From the NCBI GenBank assembly GCA_947178165.1, contig CAMWXH010000012.1, forward strand, positions 1-43,633: a stretch of DNA of 43,633 nucleotides. The letters are read 5' to 3'. The notes under the pieces are model-generated. The model made no database searches, was not told the DNA's origin, and saw nothing but the letters and a program-made list of their open reading frames with translations. Made by a program: the position numbers and the translations under genes. The stretch is from an uncultured Porphyromonadaceae bacterium (lineage in GTDB: Bacteria > Bacteroidota > Bacteroidia > Bacteroidales > Muribaculaceae). The first letter of the stretch is position 1. Each line of letters begins with the position of its first letter. Below are positions 1-10,972 of the stretch, in pieces.

Positions 1-3
1 TAA

Positions 4-44
4 GCCGCCCCCGATGTTTTTGAAGCATCGGGTGCGGCGCTTTT
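4..44. terminator. Hairpin terminator-like structure downstream of the 170..4759 gene
   Basis: GCCGC-cc-CCGATG-loop-CATCGG-gt-GCGGC followed by a T-rich run. Confidence 0.6.
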
Positions 45-169
45 AAATTATCTTGTAGCTTATGAATATTTCAATCTCTAATCAATTTTGATTTCACAAA
101 TTACAAATCAATTATAATCTCACAAATTACAAATCAATTGTTGATTTCTTCAATCGATATTGAGAAGAG

Positions 170-3100
170 TTATTTCACTATCACCTTGGCTGTGGCTTTG
201 CCGGCCTTTACCATATAGACTCCTGGAGCCACTGACACCTTGAGGGTCGAGGCGGGAACGCCGTTATAAACCGCATGGCCGTCGATGCTGAAGATGGAGA
301 CCTCCTCTCCTGCCACATTTGCTACACAGATGGCAGAGTCTTTGGTATAAACCTTCAATGACTGAACAGCCATCCCACCTATGCCTGAAAGATCAACTTT
401 TGCTACATTTGATGCGCGTGATTCTCCCTTGTCAAACACGGCTGTCACACGGTAACCTTCCTCTGCAGGCGCTGCGTTCTCAAGATATGTGAGGTCGCTC
501 ACCGGCTCGGCATTGAGTTTATCTTTTCCACGATATACGTTGTAGCCCTGAAGCTTGGCAAGATTGATCGGGCCGTTCTTGGTGGTCATCGTCACATCGT
601 CAACGAAGAAGAGGAACTTATTAACCGAGATGCAACGGATTGCAAAATATTTCGATCCCGCAGGAAGCTCAGCCGTAAAGAGAGTCCAGGCAGTGGGCAC
701 ATTCCTGTGTGTTGAAATGAGTTCGAAATCTTTCACGTCGGTTCCCTTGTCAGATACGAGCATCTCAAATGTCTCAAGGGCCGCGGGTGAATAACTGCGT
801 GCATAGAGGCTGACTGTCTGGGCACCCCCTGTCAGTTCGGGCGAAATCATCCAGTCGTCGAGCGTGGTGCCGGTGTCGCCATAAGGATAGACAGCCGTCA
901 TGAACTTATGGCCTGAATATGCCTCGAAGCCTTTCTCATAACCGACAGGTATCACTTCGCTGTCGCCATTGTCGAATACAAAGAAGGAGCCGGGAGTGTA
1001 ACCGAAGGGGAAGAAGAAGTTCTCGAACATACCGGGCTTGTGGCCATCGCCGTCATAGAGTGTCCATTCTCCCACTTTCTCGCGCTCCCAAGATGTGTAG
1101 CTCTCAAAGTTATCTGTCATGGCAACCGGTGTCACGTGAGTGTCGGCCACCTCTTCCCAGCCGAGCTTAACTCCTTCAGATGTCTTTTCAGCCTTGAGGT
1201 TAGCGGGAACCGGATAGTCGGGGAAGACAACTGTGCATACAAGGGTCGGAGTCTTGTCGTCAACGGCATTCTCATCCTTGTCATATTTCACCACTGCATG
1301 GAATTCCACTTCATCATTTTCAAGCATAGAGAAGCTCTGATTGAAACGAACCTTCGCGCTCTCGCCCGGAAGAAGGGCCTTGCCGTCGGCTGTGCCTACA
1401 AGCTCGCCATCACGGTAGAGTTCTACAGTGTAGCTTTCGGCTTTCTCTGTGCCATAGTTAACCACAAGCACGTTGAATGGATTGGTTGAGCCTGCGTTCT
1501 GAAGAGTTGCTGCCTGAATCTCCTTAGCCATAAGGTTATTGTCGAGCACGTTATAGACGAGGAAGTTGTCGAAGAACTCGCGTGACATGCCGTTGCAGAC
1601 AACATTGATTTCAAGACAGATCTCCTGACCTGCAAATTCATCGAGAGGAACGGTGATCTCTTCCCAGTCGCCAACCTTGAGGATATCCTCGTAGCCATGG
1701 AAGGTCTTTATGGTTTTCTCCTCGCCATCCGCAGTGATAGCCAAAACGTTGATTTCGTTGGTATCGTCAATGTGAGTGACATAGTGCCAGAATGAGAATG
1801 TGGGATGCTTCCCTTCATTGATTGCGATTCGGCCTGTGCGGAAACCTGACTTGCCGTTCATAGCCTTTGCCTGATAGCCCACGAAACCGTTGTCGCCATC
1901 CTGAGAACCGACGTAGGTCTGTGAGTTTTCGAATGACGCATCGTTATAATAACCCCAGTAGCTATATTCTTCAGCGTCATACTGAGTCATGCCGCACGCG
2001 CCGTGAGAGGGAGCATTGTTGGGGAATGACTCCTCAAACGGCATCTCGTAGGCCTTTCCTACGGCCACGAGGTTCGATACAGTCAGGCCTGTGCTTCCGG
2101 CATCCGTATAGGCAATGACCGCGAAGTTCATGATGCGCTGTTCTTCGTTGGCAGGAACGGCGGTGTAGGCATATTCAGTTTCTGAAATGCCGGTTGCCAC
2201 CTCAATCTGGTTGCCACGGCGGTCGGTGGTGAGAATAGTATATTTCACAAGAGCCTGATTAAGCTTGTTGCCATCATAATCCACTTCCGACGGAACCCAG
2301 CTGATTACGACCTCGCCAACATCTTCGGTTATCTCTGCTGTGACGCTAACAGGTGGAAGAGGAACGTTGGGGCCTACGTGAACTGTTATCTCGGCCGGGT
2401 TTCCTGCGCCATCCGCGTTATAGGGAACAACCTTATATGTATGCTTACCCATGGTAAGGGCGGGATCTTCATCCAAATAAACCACCGGACGGCCGGGGAT
2501 GATGTTATCCGTGAGGGTTGCTATGAGCTTGTCATCACGGCTTATCTCTATCTTATCGAGCTTGTCGATATATGCACCCGATGCCGCCTGAGATGGAGCC
2601 GTGAAGGAAACCTTCGCGCTCAGTGCGCCGCCGAAGTCGGGAGTGACAGCAAGGTTGCCAACTGCCACCGGGGTGTCAGCGCTTCTCGGAGCCGAGACCT
2701 CAACGTCGTCAACGAAAAGATAGAACTTATATTTGTCGCTTATGGCGTGGATGCCGAAATAATAGACACCGCTCTCCTCGGGAACCACGTATGCATTCAG
2801 CCTGCGCTTCTCGGGATTCTGGTTGGTTATGTCAGTGGGTTCGATCAACCTGGTGTTCATTGCCTCCACCGTGTTCTCCTTTCCGAAGTAAGCCTCTACA
2901 CGCTCGGGATCGCCATAGTTGCTTGCATCGAATGCAAACTCATACTGCTTGCCGGCCTCGAGATAGATAGGAGGAGTAATGAGCCAGTCGTTCTTGGGAT
3001 TCAGCGAGCTGTAATTACAGTTCATCACGCCGTCGTTATATCCGGCCATCCAGTAGTAGCCCCATGTCTTGCCATCTTCATCGGCATCGACGATGTTGAA

Positions 3101-4759
3101 AGCGGCCACGCGGTCGTCGGTATCCTCTTTCTTATTCTGACCATAGTCGAATGTCTCAAGATATGGAGGTATGAAAGCGCCGGTCACAACCTTGTTCGAG
3201 GAAGTCGGATTGGTGACAGTTTCCCCTACGGTTGCATAGACCGTATAATAGTAGGGCACCACCTTATCCCCCTCGGGAATATCCTCAGTGAAGGTGGTTT
3301 CCTTGTAGTTGTCAGCCACTTTCACCTCCCCGGGATAGCGGGTCACGGTGTATGTCAAGGCGTCGGTGTCGATATAACCGCCGTTAGAGCCATGCTCGAG
3401 TGCATCCCAGGTAACGATGAATTTGCCGTCCTCCTCTTTGAGCACCACATTCTTCACTGCCGCCGGAGTGTCGGCACCCACGAAACAGGTCAGCTTCGCT
3501 TTTGCTCCGTTACCCTTATCGTTGCTTGCCACTACCGTGAAATCATACATACCGGCTTTCTCGACCGATACGTTTGCCGAAGCCTCCGCTCCTGCCTCTA
3601 CGGTGCCTGTAGCGAAATCCACACCGTTGATGCGCACCGTGTAGCCGAGCTCTCCGCTGATTGGCGAGCCGTCGAAGGCCATGGTGGGCGCGGTGAACGT
3701 GATCTTACCGCTCAACGAGGGGCCGTCGAACTCTACAGCAAGGTTTTCAGGAGCCGCCGGGGCTTCCATGCTCGATGTGAGCTGGGGCACCCAGAGTCCT
3801 GCCACCTGCTCCCCGCCGGGAAGGTCATAAATCAGGGTGGCTTTAGCTGTCTCCGTATCAATCTCATAGAGCGCGCTCTTATCAATTCCGGGAGTATATA
3901 CATAATAAAGCTTACCGGAATAAGGGTCGAAAGTGGCGGCCGAGAGATAGGCCGGCTTCAAGCCTGTCTCACCCACGAGAGTCATATCGCCTGTGGTCTT
4001 GTCAACAGTATAAAGCTTTCCGCTCATCTCGATGGCATAAAGCACGCCTTTCGGAGAAACGGCGCAGCCGCTCCAGGCGGAGTTGAGCTTCTTGATTGTG
4101 GTGCTCTTTCCGGCTTTGGGATCGAGAACACCGAAGTTCATCACCGTGCCCTGAAGGCTGTAGAAACATCCATAGATATTTTCGGTGTTAGCATCGTACG
4201 ACATACATGTTCCCTGAGAACTGAGGTCGCCATCGGCAACACCTTCCATCTCCCAAGTTTCTGCATTATAGATATAAGTGGATGGAAGCACTGTGGCTCC
4301 GTCATACACCACGAAGCTATTCACAATCAGCTTTCCGTCGGCATAGACCGCCCCGCCGTTGGCATACATTCGGGAATCGGTGTGCTCGGCTTCAAGTTTG
4401 GTCGGCACTCCGCTGGTGGGAAGGGAATAGACCCCGACATTGGCATTATAGGAGGGCCATTGTTTGGATGATAGCACCACGGCGCTCAAGGGGATGCTCG
4501 TTGCCGTAGGCGCCTTTGAGGGAGCCTGCTTCACGGCAGCCTTAGCCCCTGTGTAGGTGGCGGCGCGGTCGGCCATTGCTGCATCTCCTTCATCAGTCTG
4601 GTGCATAACCGGGACCGGGCGGAAGCTCTTTGGCAGCTCGTAGCCTGTACGGCCATGCTCCCTGCTCTTCTTCTCTACAAGTCCCTCTGCAAACAATACG
4701 CCAGTTGTGCCGGTGAGCACAAGGCTCATGGCAAGCGTTTTCAATGTAGTCTTTTGCAT
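170..4759 (-). CDS. Large secreted protein with fibronectin III-like / choice-of-anchor J-like repeats and a C-terminal T9SS type A-like sorting domain
   Basis: 1529-aa ORF; N-terminal signal peptide (MQKTTLKTLAMSLVLTGTTGVLFA); repeated FN3-like segments (PxxVxxVxLxxxDGxxxVTWxA) and jelly-roll-like segments (DDWMISPEL..FFVDDVTM); C-term SIFSIDGHAVYNG...LKVSVAPGVYMVKAGKATAKVIVK. Confidence 0.9.
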   Translation of the reverse strand: MQKTTLKTLAMSLVLTGTTGVLFAEGLVEKKSREHGRTGYELPKSFRPVPVMHQTDEGDAAMADRAATYTGAKAAVKQAPSKAPTATSIPLSAVVLSSKQWPSYNANVGVYSLPTSGVPTKLEAEHTDSRMYANGGAVYADGKLIVNSFVVYDGATVLPSTYIYNAETWEMEGVADGDLSSQGTCMSYDANTENIYGCFYSLQGTVMNFGVLDPKAGKSTTIKKLNSAWSGCAVSPKGVLYAIEMSGKLYTVDKTTGDMTLVGETGLKPAYLSAATFDPYSGKLYYVYTPGIDKSALYEIDTETAKATLIYDLPGGEQVAGLWVPQLTSSMEAPAAPENLAVEFDGPSLSGKITFTAPTMAFDGSPISGELGYTVRINGVDFATGTVEAGAEASANVSVEKAGMYDFTVVASNDKGNGAKAKLTCFVGADTPAAVKNVVLKEEDGKFIVTWDALEHGSNGGYIDTDALTYTVTRYPGEVKVADNYKETTFTEDIPEGDKVVPYYYTVYATVGETVTNPTSSNKVVTGAFIPPYLETFDYGQNKKEDTDDRVAAFNIVDADEDGKTWGYYWMAGYNDGVMNCNYSSLNPKNDWLITPPIYLEAGKQYEFAFDASNYGDPERVEAYFGKENTVEAMNTRLIEPTDITNQNPEKRRLNAYVVPEESGVYYFGIHAISDKYKFYLFVDDVEVSAPRSADTPVAVGNLAVTPDFGGALSAKVSFTAPSQAASGAYIDKLDKIEISRDDKLIATLTDNIIPGRPVVYLDEDPALTMGKHTYKVVPYNADGAGNPAEITVHVGPNVPLPPVSVTAEITEDVGEVVISWVPSEVDYDGNKLNQALVKYTILTTDRRGNQIEVATGISETEYAYTAVPANEEQRIMNFAVIAYTDAGSTGLTVSNLVAVGKAYEMPFEESFPNNAPSHGACGMTQYDAEEYSYWGYYNDASFENSQTYVGSQDGDNGFVGYQAKAMNGKSGFRTGRIAINEGKHPTFSFWHYVTHIDDTNEINVLAITADGEEKTIKTFHGYEDILKVGDWEEITVPLDEFAGQEICLEINVVCNGMSREFFDNFLVYNVLDNNLMAKEIQAATLQNAGSTNPFNVLVVNYGTEKAESYTVELYRDGELVGTADGKALLPGESAKVRFNQSFSMLENDEVEFHAVVKYDKDENAVDDKTPTLVCTVVFPDYPVPANLKAEKTSEGVKLGWEEVADTHVTPVAMTDNFESYTSWEREKVGEWTLYDGDGHKPGMFENFFFPFGYTPGSFFVFDNGDSEVIPVGYEKGFEAYSGHKFMTAVYPYGDTGTTLDDWMISPELTGGAQTVSLYARSYSPAALETFEMLVSDKGTDVKDFELISTHRNVPTAWTLFTAELPAGSKYFAIRCISVNKFLFFVDDVTMTTKNGPINLAKLQGYNVYRGKDKLNAEPVSDLTYLENAAPAEEGYRVTAVFDKGESRASNVAKVDLSGIGGMAVQSLKVYTKDSAICVANVAGEEVSIFSIDGHAVYNGVPASTLKVSVAPGVYMVKAGKATAKVIVK

Positions 4760-5009
4760 GCTGGTTAGTATTTGAATGGATATATTACTTTTTTACAACA
4801 ATTTTCACAAATTTATGCCATTTGTGCTGATTTTTGCTTATCATAGTTTAAGATTTCGTGTGCTTTTTCTTTTTTTTGTGTGTTTTCCGTTCAATAAATT
4901 TTACTCTATAGGGATTGTATGTTTATTTAAAACGAATGCATACTTCCCTTATTGCTTTCGCAAATAAGGGAACGGCGAAGGGTATGATCATGAGGGTCTG
5001 GGGAGGCTA

Positions 5010-5600
5010 TCAGTGGGGGCGTTTCAGGCTCTCCCTTTTAAGCTTGCTCAGATATTCGGGAGTGACGCCAAGATAGGAGGCGATTACCTTCTGAGGCACT
5101 TTCTCAAGGATCTCCGGGCGGTCGGCATAGATGCTCCTGTAACGCTCGGCCGCCGTGCCGTTGTGGATGGCCTTGTTCTTGTGTTCCTGATAGAATAGCT
5201 CTCCATAGGCATAATCGAGCATCCAGAGGGCAAGGTCTTTGCTCTCGTTGATGGCTTTGCGGAAGGCATCGCGCTTTATCACGAGCACCTCGCTCTCGCA
5301 ACAGGCCTCCACCTGATAGTAAGAGGGAAGATCCATCACGAAGGAGTGTTTCGACATGAACACCGTGCCGGCCAGGGCGAACCCGAAAGTACGCTCGCGG
5401 TCACCGTTCATATCAACGAAGCGTATTATCCCCGATTCGACGATAAACACATCGGGCACCATCTCCCCGACGCCTATCATGATATCGCCACGGGAATAGG
5501 TCACTTCCTGTCCGAAATCTATCAATATGTCGATGGCATCGTTAGCCGGGAGATAGCCCAGCTCATTTTTAAGAAGCACTTTGAGTTTTTCCCTGTCCAT
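5010..5600 (-). CDS. Crp/Fnr family transcriptional regulator (cyclic nucleotide-binding-like + HTH)
   Basis: 196 aa; cupin-like N-terminal domain (YSRGDIMIGVGEMVPDVFIVESGIIRFVD) and C-terminal HTH (KVPQKVIASYLGVTPEYLSKLKRE). Confidence 0.9.
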   Translation of the reverse strand: MDREKLKVLLKNELGYLPANDAIDILIDFGQEVTYSRGDIMIGVGEMVPDVFIVESGIIRFVDMNGDRERTFGFALAGTVFMSKHSFVMDLPSYYQVEACCESEVLVIKRDAFRKAINESKDLALWMLDYAYGELFYQEHKNKAIHNGTAAERYRSIYADRPEILEKVPQKVIASYLGVTPEYLSKLKRESLKRPH

Positions 5601-5749
5601 ATCGATTCTTTAATGAATGTAGCGATTTAAGCTTTTCTGGGTAGCGTCACTTATTTATTCAAAATTATATATTTCCACCCGAATATGCAACACATAGAGG
5701 CATTTATTAAAGTAGTTTAAATTAAGGCTTCGTTGCAAAAAATCTAAAT

Positions 5750-5776
5750 GGCGTGCCGACATCACATCGGCACGCC
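5750..5776 (-). terminator. Intrinsic terminator of the 5807..8890 gene
   Basis: Perfect 10-bp stem GGCGTGCCGA-(7 nt)-TCGGCACGCC; on the - strand followed by ATTTAGATTTTTT. Confidence 0.75.
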
Positions 5777-5806
5777 AACCTTATGAATCAAAACTACTTC
5801 ACTGTC

Positions 5807-8800
5807 TTATTTCACTGCCACCTTGCGGTTGTTGACAACATATATTCCAGCCGGGAGGCTAACCCTCTTTTCGCCTGCGAAACCTTCGAGACGCAGTACG
5901 GTGCGGCCTAATAGGTCATATACCGTAACATCTGCCTCATTCTCTGCCGAGATCAGGATTCCACCGGCCACAGCCTTTATGCGGAGGGCGCCGGCCTGGA
6001 TAGATTCAACACCTGTTGTGACGCCTGTCATTGTGAAATGATGTTCTGCATTAAGACCCGAGAGGTCGAGATATTCCTCACTCTCATAGTCGTCGAGCTT
6101 ATCCTTGGAAGCCTTCACCTTATACTTCTTGTCGGGCTGGAGCACATTGACAGTATATTGTCCATTCTCATCGGTAGTGGTCTTATACACCACATTCTCC
6201 GGGCTTTCGAGAGTGATAGCCACATCGGCCAACGGCTCCTTCGAAGTAGCGTGGGTAACGGTACCGGAAAGAACGGCGACATCCACACCTGTAGTAAAAC
6301 CAACAGTCATAAAATAATTGTCCTTAGAACCACTTGCTGGTAAAGTTTCAAGATTGGAACTATTCTTGTATTCAATCGCAGAGCCGCTTACATACTGATT
6401 CCAGTAATTCAAGGTTGGATAACCCTCGGGAGGATTGGGAATAAATGATTGTGTCAGTACATTTATACCATCTCCTTCATAAATAAATGGCTCATCAAAT
6501 TCTACAGTGAATAATACACCTCCATCTTGTTTACTAATGCTGACATTGCCATCATAAACTTTCTGCATCATCTCTACATCCGAGAAAGAAGTCCTTCCAT
6601 TTAAGGAAGATTCTGTTACATTCTGAATATATACCTTGAATTCAGCTTCAATAGGGTTCTCTCCCGTATATTTTCCGAAATATGATAAAGCCTTTATTTT
6701 GGTATTTGGGGTCAGACCTTCCGCATAAGAAGCAATCCTATCTTTTGAATATGTCGTTTCTCTAACAACATAACCTCTATATGAAGAAGCTCCTATGGGA
6801 CCATTTGAGGTTCCTGTCTCTGGGCCGACAACATATTGTGACCCCTCAGCTGATTCCTCCTGCACTGTGACCTTAATAGGATCAGTTGCTGTTACCTTAT
6901 CCCCCAATTTAACCTCAACATAGGCTTCGTATTCTCCGGCTTCATGCAACATGCCAGACATTTCGAATGATAGAGTGGCTCCGGGAGCCATATCTTCACT
7001 CTTGGCTACACAGAATTCTTCATCATCCACAAACAGGGTTACAGTATAATCAGTAGCCTCAAGCGCATCACCCGCATTAGATACTTCCACACTTACAACA
7101 AATGGATTATTAACCATTGCTGAGACCGGAATGTTGGAAGAAGCAATTACCAACTCAGGTTCAACCGGCAAAATAGTAAAGCCATAGATGTCATCAATAT
7201 TGAAATCTTTTGCAGTTACCTTCACATACCACTCACCGGCAGGAATATTCTCTACTGCTATAAAACTTCTCTGATATTTTCCTTCAACTCCAGTATCCTC
7301 TGACGGCCTGTATGCATAATCAACATCGTCAGAATCATACGCTATATTCCAGTTTGAACGGTCATTAGAATACTCTACCTTTACTTTGTAATACCTATCT
7401 TCAGCATAGCCGCTAAGCATTAATATCTCTTCGGCATCTACACTCATCTTTGATGTGGTTAAGTAAGATTCTTCTGAATATGAGGTAATGGCGATCTTAT
7501 GACCATCAGTCGCATATTCTTCTGGCATTTCTGTAAATTTCCAGTCACCGGTGGCAATAAAGCCAACCGGAATAGATGAATTCTCAAAACCAATCTGAGC
7601 AACTCCATCTACGGGAACGGCTGCCGTTACGTTTGCATTTATATCATCAATTCCTTTCGCAGTAATCGTCATTTTATTTACAAAAACTCCGGGATCCTCA
7701 TTAATCAAGCTTATGACCACATCAAGACTCTCTCCGGGCACTAAAGTCTTAGACCCAGCGAAATCCACACTGAAATCTGTGCCATCAAGTGTTATCTCTT
7801 CGATGGTTACAGGGGCAAGAGGAGCGGTATTCTTTATGGTGACTGTTTTTTTCTTCTGGCTTTCTTCAGTGACAACGCCCATTGTTAATGTGGCAGTGTT
7901 TAAGTTCCACCCCGCTATCCAATATTCCTCCTCAGTACCGGTAATAAACAAGCCTGCTTTCGGCTCATAAGGAATAAAGGTAAATTCTGCAAGTTTCACC
8001 TCTTTCTTATAATCCTTGCTCATATCGTCAATAACTGATATCTGTTTCCTTGAATAACTATCAGGCTTCGTAATTGACGCATTAATGTTCATTGTTTTGG
8101 TTTCTCCTACAGCCAGTGACTCGGGCAGATTAGTCGAACCGACAAACGTATAATCATCATAGCTAAATGCGTAGCCCCCACTGGGATCATAGCAATGATT
8201 AAGTGCGTAGCCATCTTCACCAGGGGTTAAAGGAGCATCCCCCGTATTGGTGACATCAATATCATACGTAATATGGTAAGCACCATTTTCATCTGAATAA
8301 GCGTTTTTATCAGCAACACGAGGATTACTTACCACAAAAGATTTTGCCAATTCAAGATTAACTTCCTCTGCAGAAAAATCATCTATATAAACCTTGTCAA
8401 GACGCAAACCAATTCTTGCATTTTCCTGGGCTGGGATTTCAACTTTCACCCATTCTTCTGTGGAGAGTTTTGGGATTTCTATTTCCATTTGTGTAAAGGA
8501 ATAGGCATTTTCTCCATTCTTTTTCCCAATAGAGAAAAAGGTTATTGCACCGGTGCTTTCTTTTTGTTTTACATAAACTGATGCAGTTCCAGTAACTGCT
8601 GGAGTGTAAAGAATATCATAATAATAAGATGCCGCTTGTTTTCCTTCGATACATCCACTTCCACCTCGACCTCCATCTGATATCCATGTATATGATCCAA
8701 AAGAATAGGAACTTCCAGCAGTTCCGGATGCACCGGTTACACTGTGAATCCATCCTGCCGGATGAAAGTATTTGTCACTTGTTTTGATTTCATCATCAAA

Positions 8801-8890
8801 ATTATACTCATAATTTTGAATCACCTCCGCGTTGGCCCCAAGGCCTACGAAGCAGAGAGCTGAAAATAAATGTAGTAATCGTTTTCTCAT
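5807..8890 (-). CDS. Large secreted protein with Ig/CARDB-like domains, carboxypeptidase-regulatory-like domain and T9SS type A-like sorting domain
   Basis: The ORF track begins at 8950 but the signal peptide MRKRLLHLFSALCFVGLGANA starts at the internal ATG at 8890. Near the C-term: LSGTVTHATSKEPLADVAITLES...TTDENGQYTVNVL, then VYDLLGRTVLRLEGFAGEKRVSLPAGIYVVNNRKVAVK. Confidence 0.88.
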   Translation of the reverse strand: MRKRLLHLFSALCFVGLGANAEVIQNYEYNFDDEIKTSDKYFHPAGWIHSVTGASGTAGSSYSFGSYTWISDGGRGGSGCIEGKQAASYYYDILYTPAVTGTASVYVKQKESTGAITFFSIGKKNGENAYSFTQMEIEIPKLSTEEWVKVEIPAQENARIGLRLDKVYIDDFSAEEVNLELAKSFVVSNPRVADKNAYSDENGAYHITYDIDVTNTGDAPLTPGEDGYALNHCYDPSGGYAFSYDDYTFVGSTNLPESLAVGETKTMNINASITKPDSYSRKQISVIDDMSKDYKKEVKLAEFTFIPYEPKAGLFITGTEEEYWIAGWNLNTATLTMGVVTEESQKKKTVTIKNTAPLAPVTIEEITLDGTDFSVDFAGSKTLVPGESLDVVISLINEDPGVFVNKMTITAKGIDDINANVTAAVPVDGVAQIGFENSSIPVGFIATGDWKFTEMPEEYATDGHKIAITSYSEESYLTTSKMSVDAEEILMLSGYAEDRYYKVKVEYSNDRSNWNIAYDSDDVDYAYRPSEDTGVEGKYQRSFIAVENIPAGEWYVKVTAKDFNIDDIYGFTILPVEPELVIASSNIPVSAMVNNPFVVSVEVSNAGDALEATDYTVTLFVDDEEFCVAKSEDMAPGATLSFEMSGMLHEAGEYEAYVEVKLGDKVTATDPIKVTVQEESAEGSQYVVGPETGTSNGPIGASSYRGYVVRETTYSKDRIASYAEGLTPNTKIKALSYFGKYTGENPIEAEFKVYIQNVTESSLNGRTSFSDVEMMQKVYDGNVSISKQDGGVLFTVEFDEPFIYEGDGINVLTQSFIPNPPEGYPTLNYWNQYVSGSAIEYKNSSNLETLPASGSKDNYFMTVGFTTGVDVAVLSGTVTHATSKEPLADVAITLESPENVVYKTTTDENGQYTVNVLQPDKKYKVKASKDKLDDYESEEYLDLSGLNAEHHFTMTGVTTGVESIQAGALRIKAVAGGILISAENEADVTVYDLLGRTVLRLEGFAGEKRVSLPAGIYVVNNRKVAVK

Positions 8891-9327
8891 ATATGATTGG
8901 TTATTAAGGAAAAACATCCCTGCGAACGCCTTTCCGATGTTGTTTCTCATAAATAAGTTAGCACCACTAATTTTAATAGGTTACACCACTTATTCCGTTT
9001 TCAATTATCATGCCTACCTTACCTTATAGTAATCTTATAGCGGTGGCTTTATACTTTTGTAGCAAATTTATCTATTATCTATGGAAAAATTCTTAACATA
9101 GTTTAAGTTCGGTGAATTATAGCAATTATTTCTTCAATGTTGATGTTATTTTGCTTGCAAGCCCTTCAATTCTGTGTGTTTATCTGCTCTCTCTTTAACG
9201 ATTCCCCCAATCCCTTTATTTCATCTCTTCCCCTCCTTTCATTTCTCTCCTCCCCCTCTCTTCTCCTCCCCTTCGCGGAGCTGTCCTGTTCAAAAGTTCT
9301 GCTTTTGCCTCCCCCTTCTCCCCTCCC

Positions 9328-9359
9328 TTTGCATAATCCCCGTTTTTTTATTAATTTTG
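9328..9359 (+). promoter_or_regulatory. Bacteroidales-type promoter for lysS
   Basis: TTTG (9328-9331) - N20 - TAATTTTG (9352-9359), matching the Bacteroides consensus TTTG-N19-21-TAnnTTTG; 30 nt upstream of the lysS ATG at 9389. Confidence 0.75.
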
Positions 9360-9388
9360 CCAAAAATCATGCAGTTAAGTTTTTACTT

Positions 9389-10972
9389 ATGGCAAATCAG
9401 GAATTGACAGAACAAGAGATTGTGAGGCGCAACAGTATGCAGGCCCTCCGCGACCGCGGAATCGAACCTTTCCCTGCCGCCGAGTATATAGTGACAGGCC
9501 ATACGGCCGAAATAAAAGAGAATTTCTCCGACGACCTTACCCCTCCCCGCGAAGTGGCTGTGGCCGGACGCATTATGAGCCGCCGAATCATGGGCAAAGC
9601 CTCCTTCCTGGAGCTTCAGGATGCCGACGGCCGTATCCAGATTTACGTTAGCCGCGATGACCTCTGCCCCGGCGAGGATAAGGATCTGTATAATGTGGTG
9701 TTCAAGAAACTTCTCGACATTGGCGATTTCATCGGAGTGAAAGGTTTTGTGTTCCGCACAAAGACCGGCGAGATATCCATCCATGCTCAGGAGCTCACAG
9801 TGCTTGGCAAGAGCCTGCGTCCCCTTCCAATCGTGAAGATGAAGGATGGCAAGGCTTATGATGCCTTCACCGACCCCGAGCAGCGTTACCGCCGCCGTTA
9901 TGTCGATCTTATCGTCAATCCGGGCGTGAGGGAGATTTTCGTGAAAAAGACGAAGATGTTCAATTCCATGCGTGAATATTTCAATTCGCACGGCTATCTC
10001 GAAGTGGAGACCCCGGTGCTTCAGTCTATCCCCGGCGGTGCCGCCGCACGCCCTTTCATCACCCATCATAATGCACTCGACATCCCCCTTTACCTCCGCA
10101 TCGCCAATGAACTCTACCTCAAGCGCCTAATCGTGGGCGGCTTCGACGGAGTTTATGAGTTCTCGCGCAATTTCCGCAACGAGGGCATGGACCGCACCCA
10201 TAATCCGGAGTTCACATGCATGGAGATTTACGTCCCTTACAAGGATTACAACTGGATGATGGATTTCACCGAGAAGATGCTTGAGAAGATATGCCTCGAC
10301 GTGAACGGATCAACCGAAGTGCAGGTGGGCGACAACGTGATAAGCTTCAAAGCTCCCTTCCGCCGCATCACCATGACTGATGCAATCCTTGAAAAGACCG
10401 GATTCGACATAACAGGGAAAAGCGAGGAGGAACTTCGCGCTTTCTGCAATCAGAATAACATCGAGGTGGAGGATTCGATGGGCAAGGGTAAGCTGATTGA
10501 TGAAATCTTCGGCGAGACCTGCGAGGGCAGCTTCATACAGCCCACTTTCGTGACCGATTATCCTATCGAGATGTCGCCTCTCACCAAGCGTCACCGCGAC
10601 AACCCCGAACTCACCGAACGTTTCGAGCTTATGGTCAACGGCAAGGAGCTGGCCAATGCATATTCAGAGCTTAACGACCCCATCGACCAGTATGAGCGTT
10701 TCGTGGAGCAGATGCGCCTGGCCGACAAGGGCGACGACGAGGCTATGATAATCGATGCCGATTTCATTCGCGCGCTCGAATACGGCATGCCCCCGACTTC
10801 GGGAATGGGTATCGGGATGGACCGCCTTGCAATGCTCCTCACGGGCCAGTCAACAATCCAGGAGGTGCTGCTCTTCCCGCAGATGCGCCCCGAGGTGAAG
10901 GCGAAGTCTGAGGATCAGGAGGAAAACGGTAACGCCGGAAAAGCGGAGTCCAATAATTCCAATCCAGAATAA
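9389..10972 (+). CDS. lysS: Lysine--tRNA ligase
   Basis: Starts [15 protein letters not shown] (in-frame ATG 9389; the ORF-track start at 9137 is over-extended); class II aaRS motifs ([51 protein letters not shown]). The stop overlaps the gpsA start (TAATG). Confidence 0.97.
   Translation: MANQELTEQEIVRRNSMQALRDRGIEPFPAAEYIVTGHTAEIKENFSDDLTPPREVAVAGRIMSRRIMGKASFLELQDADGRIQIYVSRDDLCPGEDKDLYNVVFKKLLDIGDFIGVKGFVFRTKTGEISIHAQELTVLGKSLRPLPIVKMKDGKAYDAFTDPEQRYRRRYVDLIVNPGVREIFVKKTKMFNSMREYFNSHGYLEVETPVLQSIPGGAAARPFITHHNALDIPLYLRIANELYLKRLIVGGFDGVYEFSRNFRNEGMDRTHNPEFTCMEIYVPYKDYNWMMDFTEKMLEKICLDVNGSTEVQVGDNVISFKAPFRRITMTDAILEKTGFDITGKSEEELRAFCNQNNIEVEDSMGKGKLIDEIFGETCEGSFIQPTFVTDYPIEMSPLTKRHRDNPELTERFELMVNGKELANAYSELNDPIDQYERFVEQMRLADKGDDEAMIIDADFIRALEYGMPPTSGMGIGMDRLAMLLTGQSTIQEVLLFPQMRPEVKAKSEDQEENGNAGKAESNNSNPE

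Noticed and set aside
2378-4471. 697-aa ORF on + strand antisense to the T9SS-type protein gene
   Set aside because: Shadow ORF: no signal or domain features, low-complexity composition expected from the complement of a GC-biased gene; the - strand ORF has signal peptide, FN3-like repeats and sorting domain.
9137-9388. 84-aa N-terminal extension of lysS in the ORF track
   Set aside because: Sequence is pyrimidine-rich non-coding DNA containing the TTTG-N20-TAATTTTG promoter; the LysRS family start is at 9389.
9383-10069. 228-aa ORF on - strand within lysS
   Set aside because: Antisense to strongly conserved LysRS sequence; no recognisable motif.
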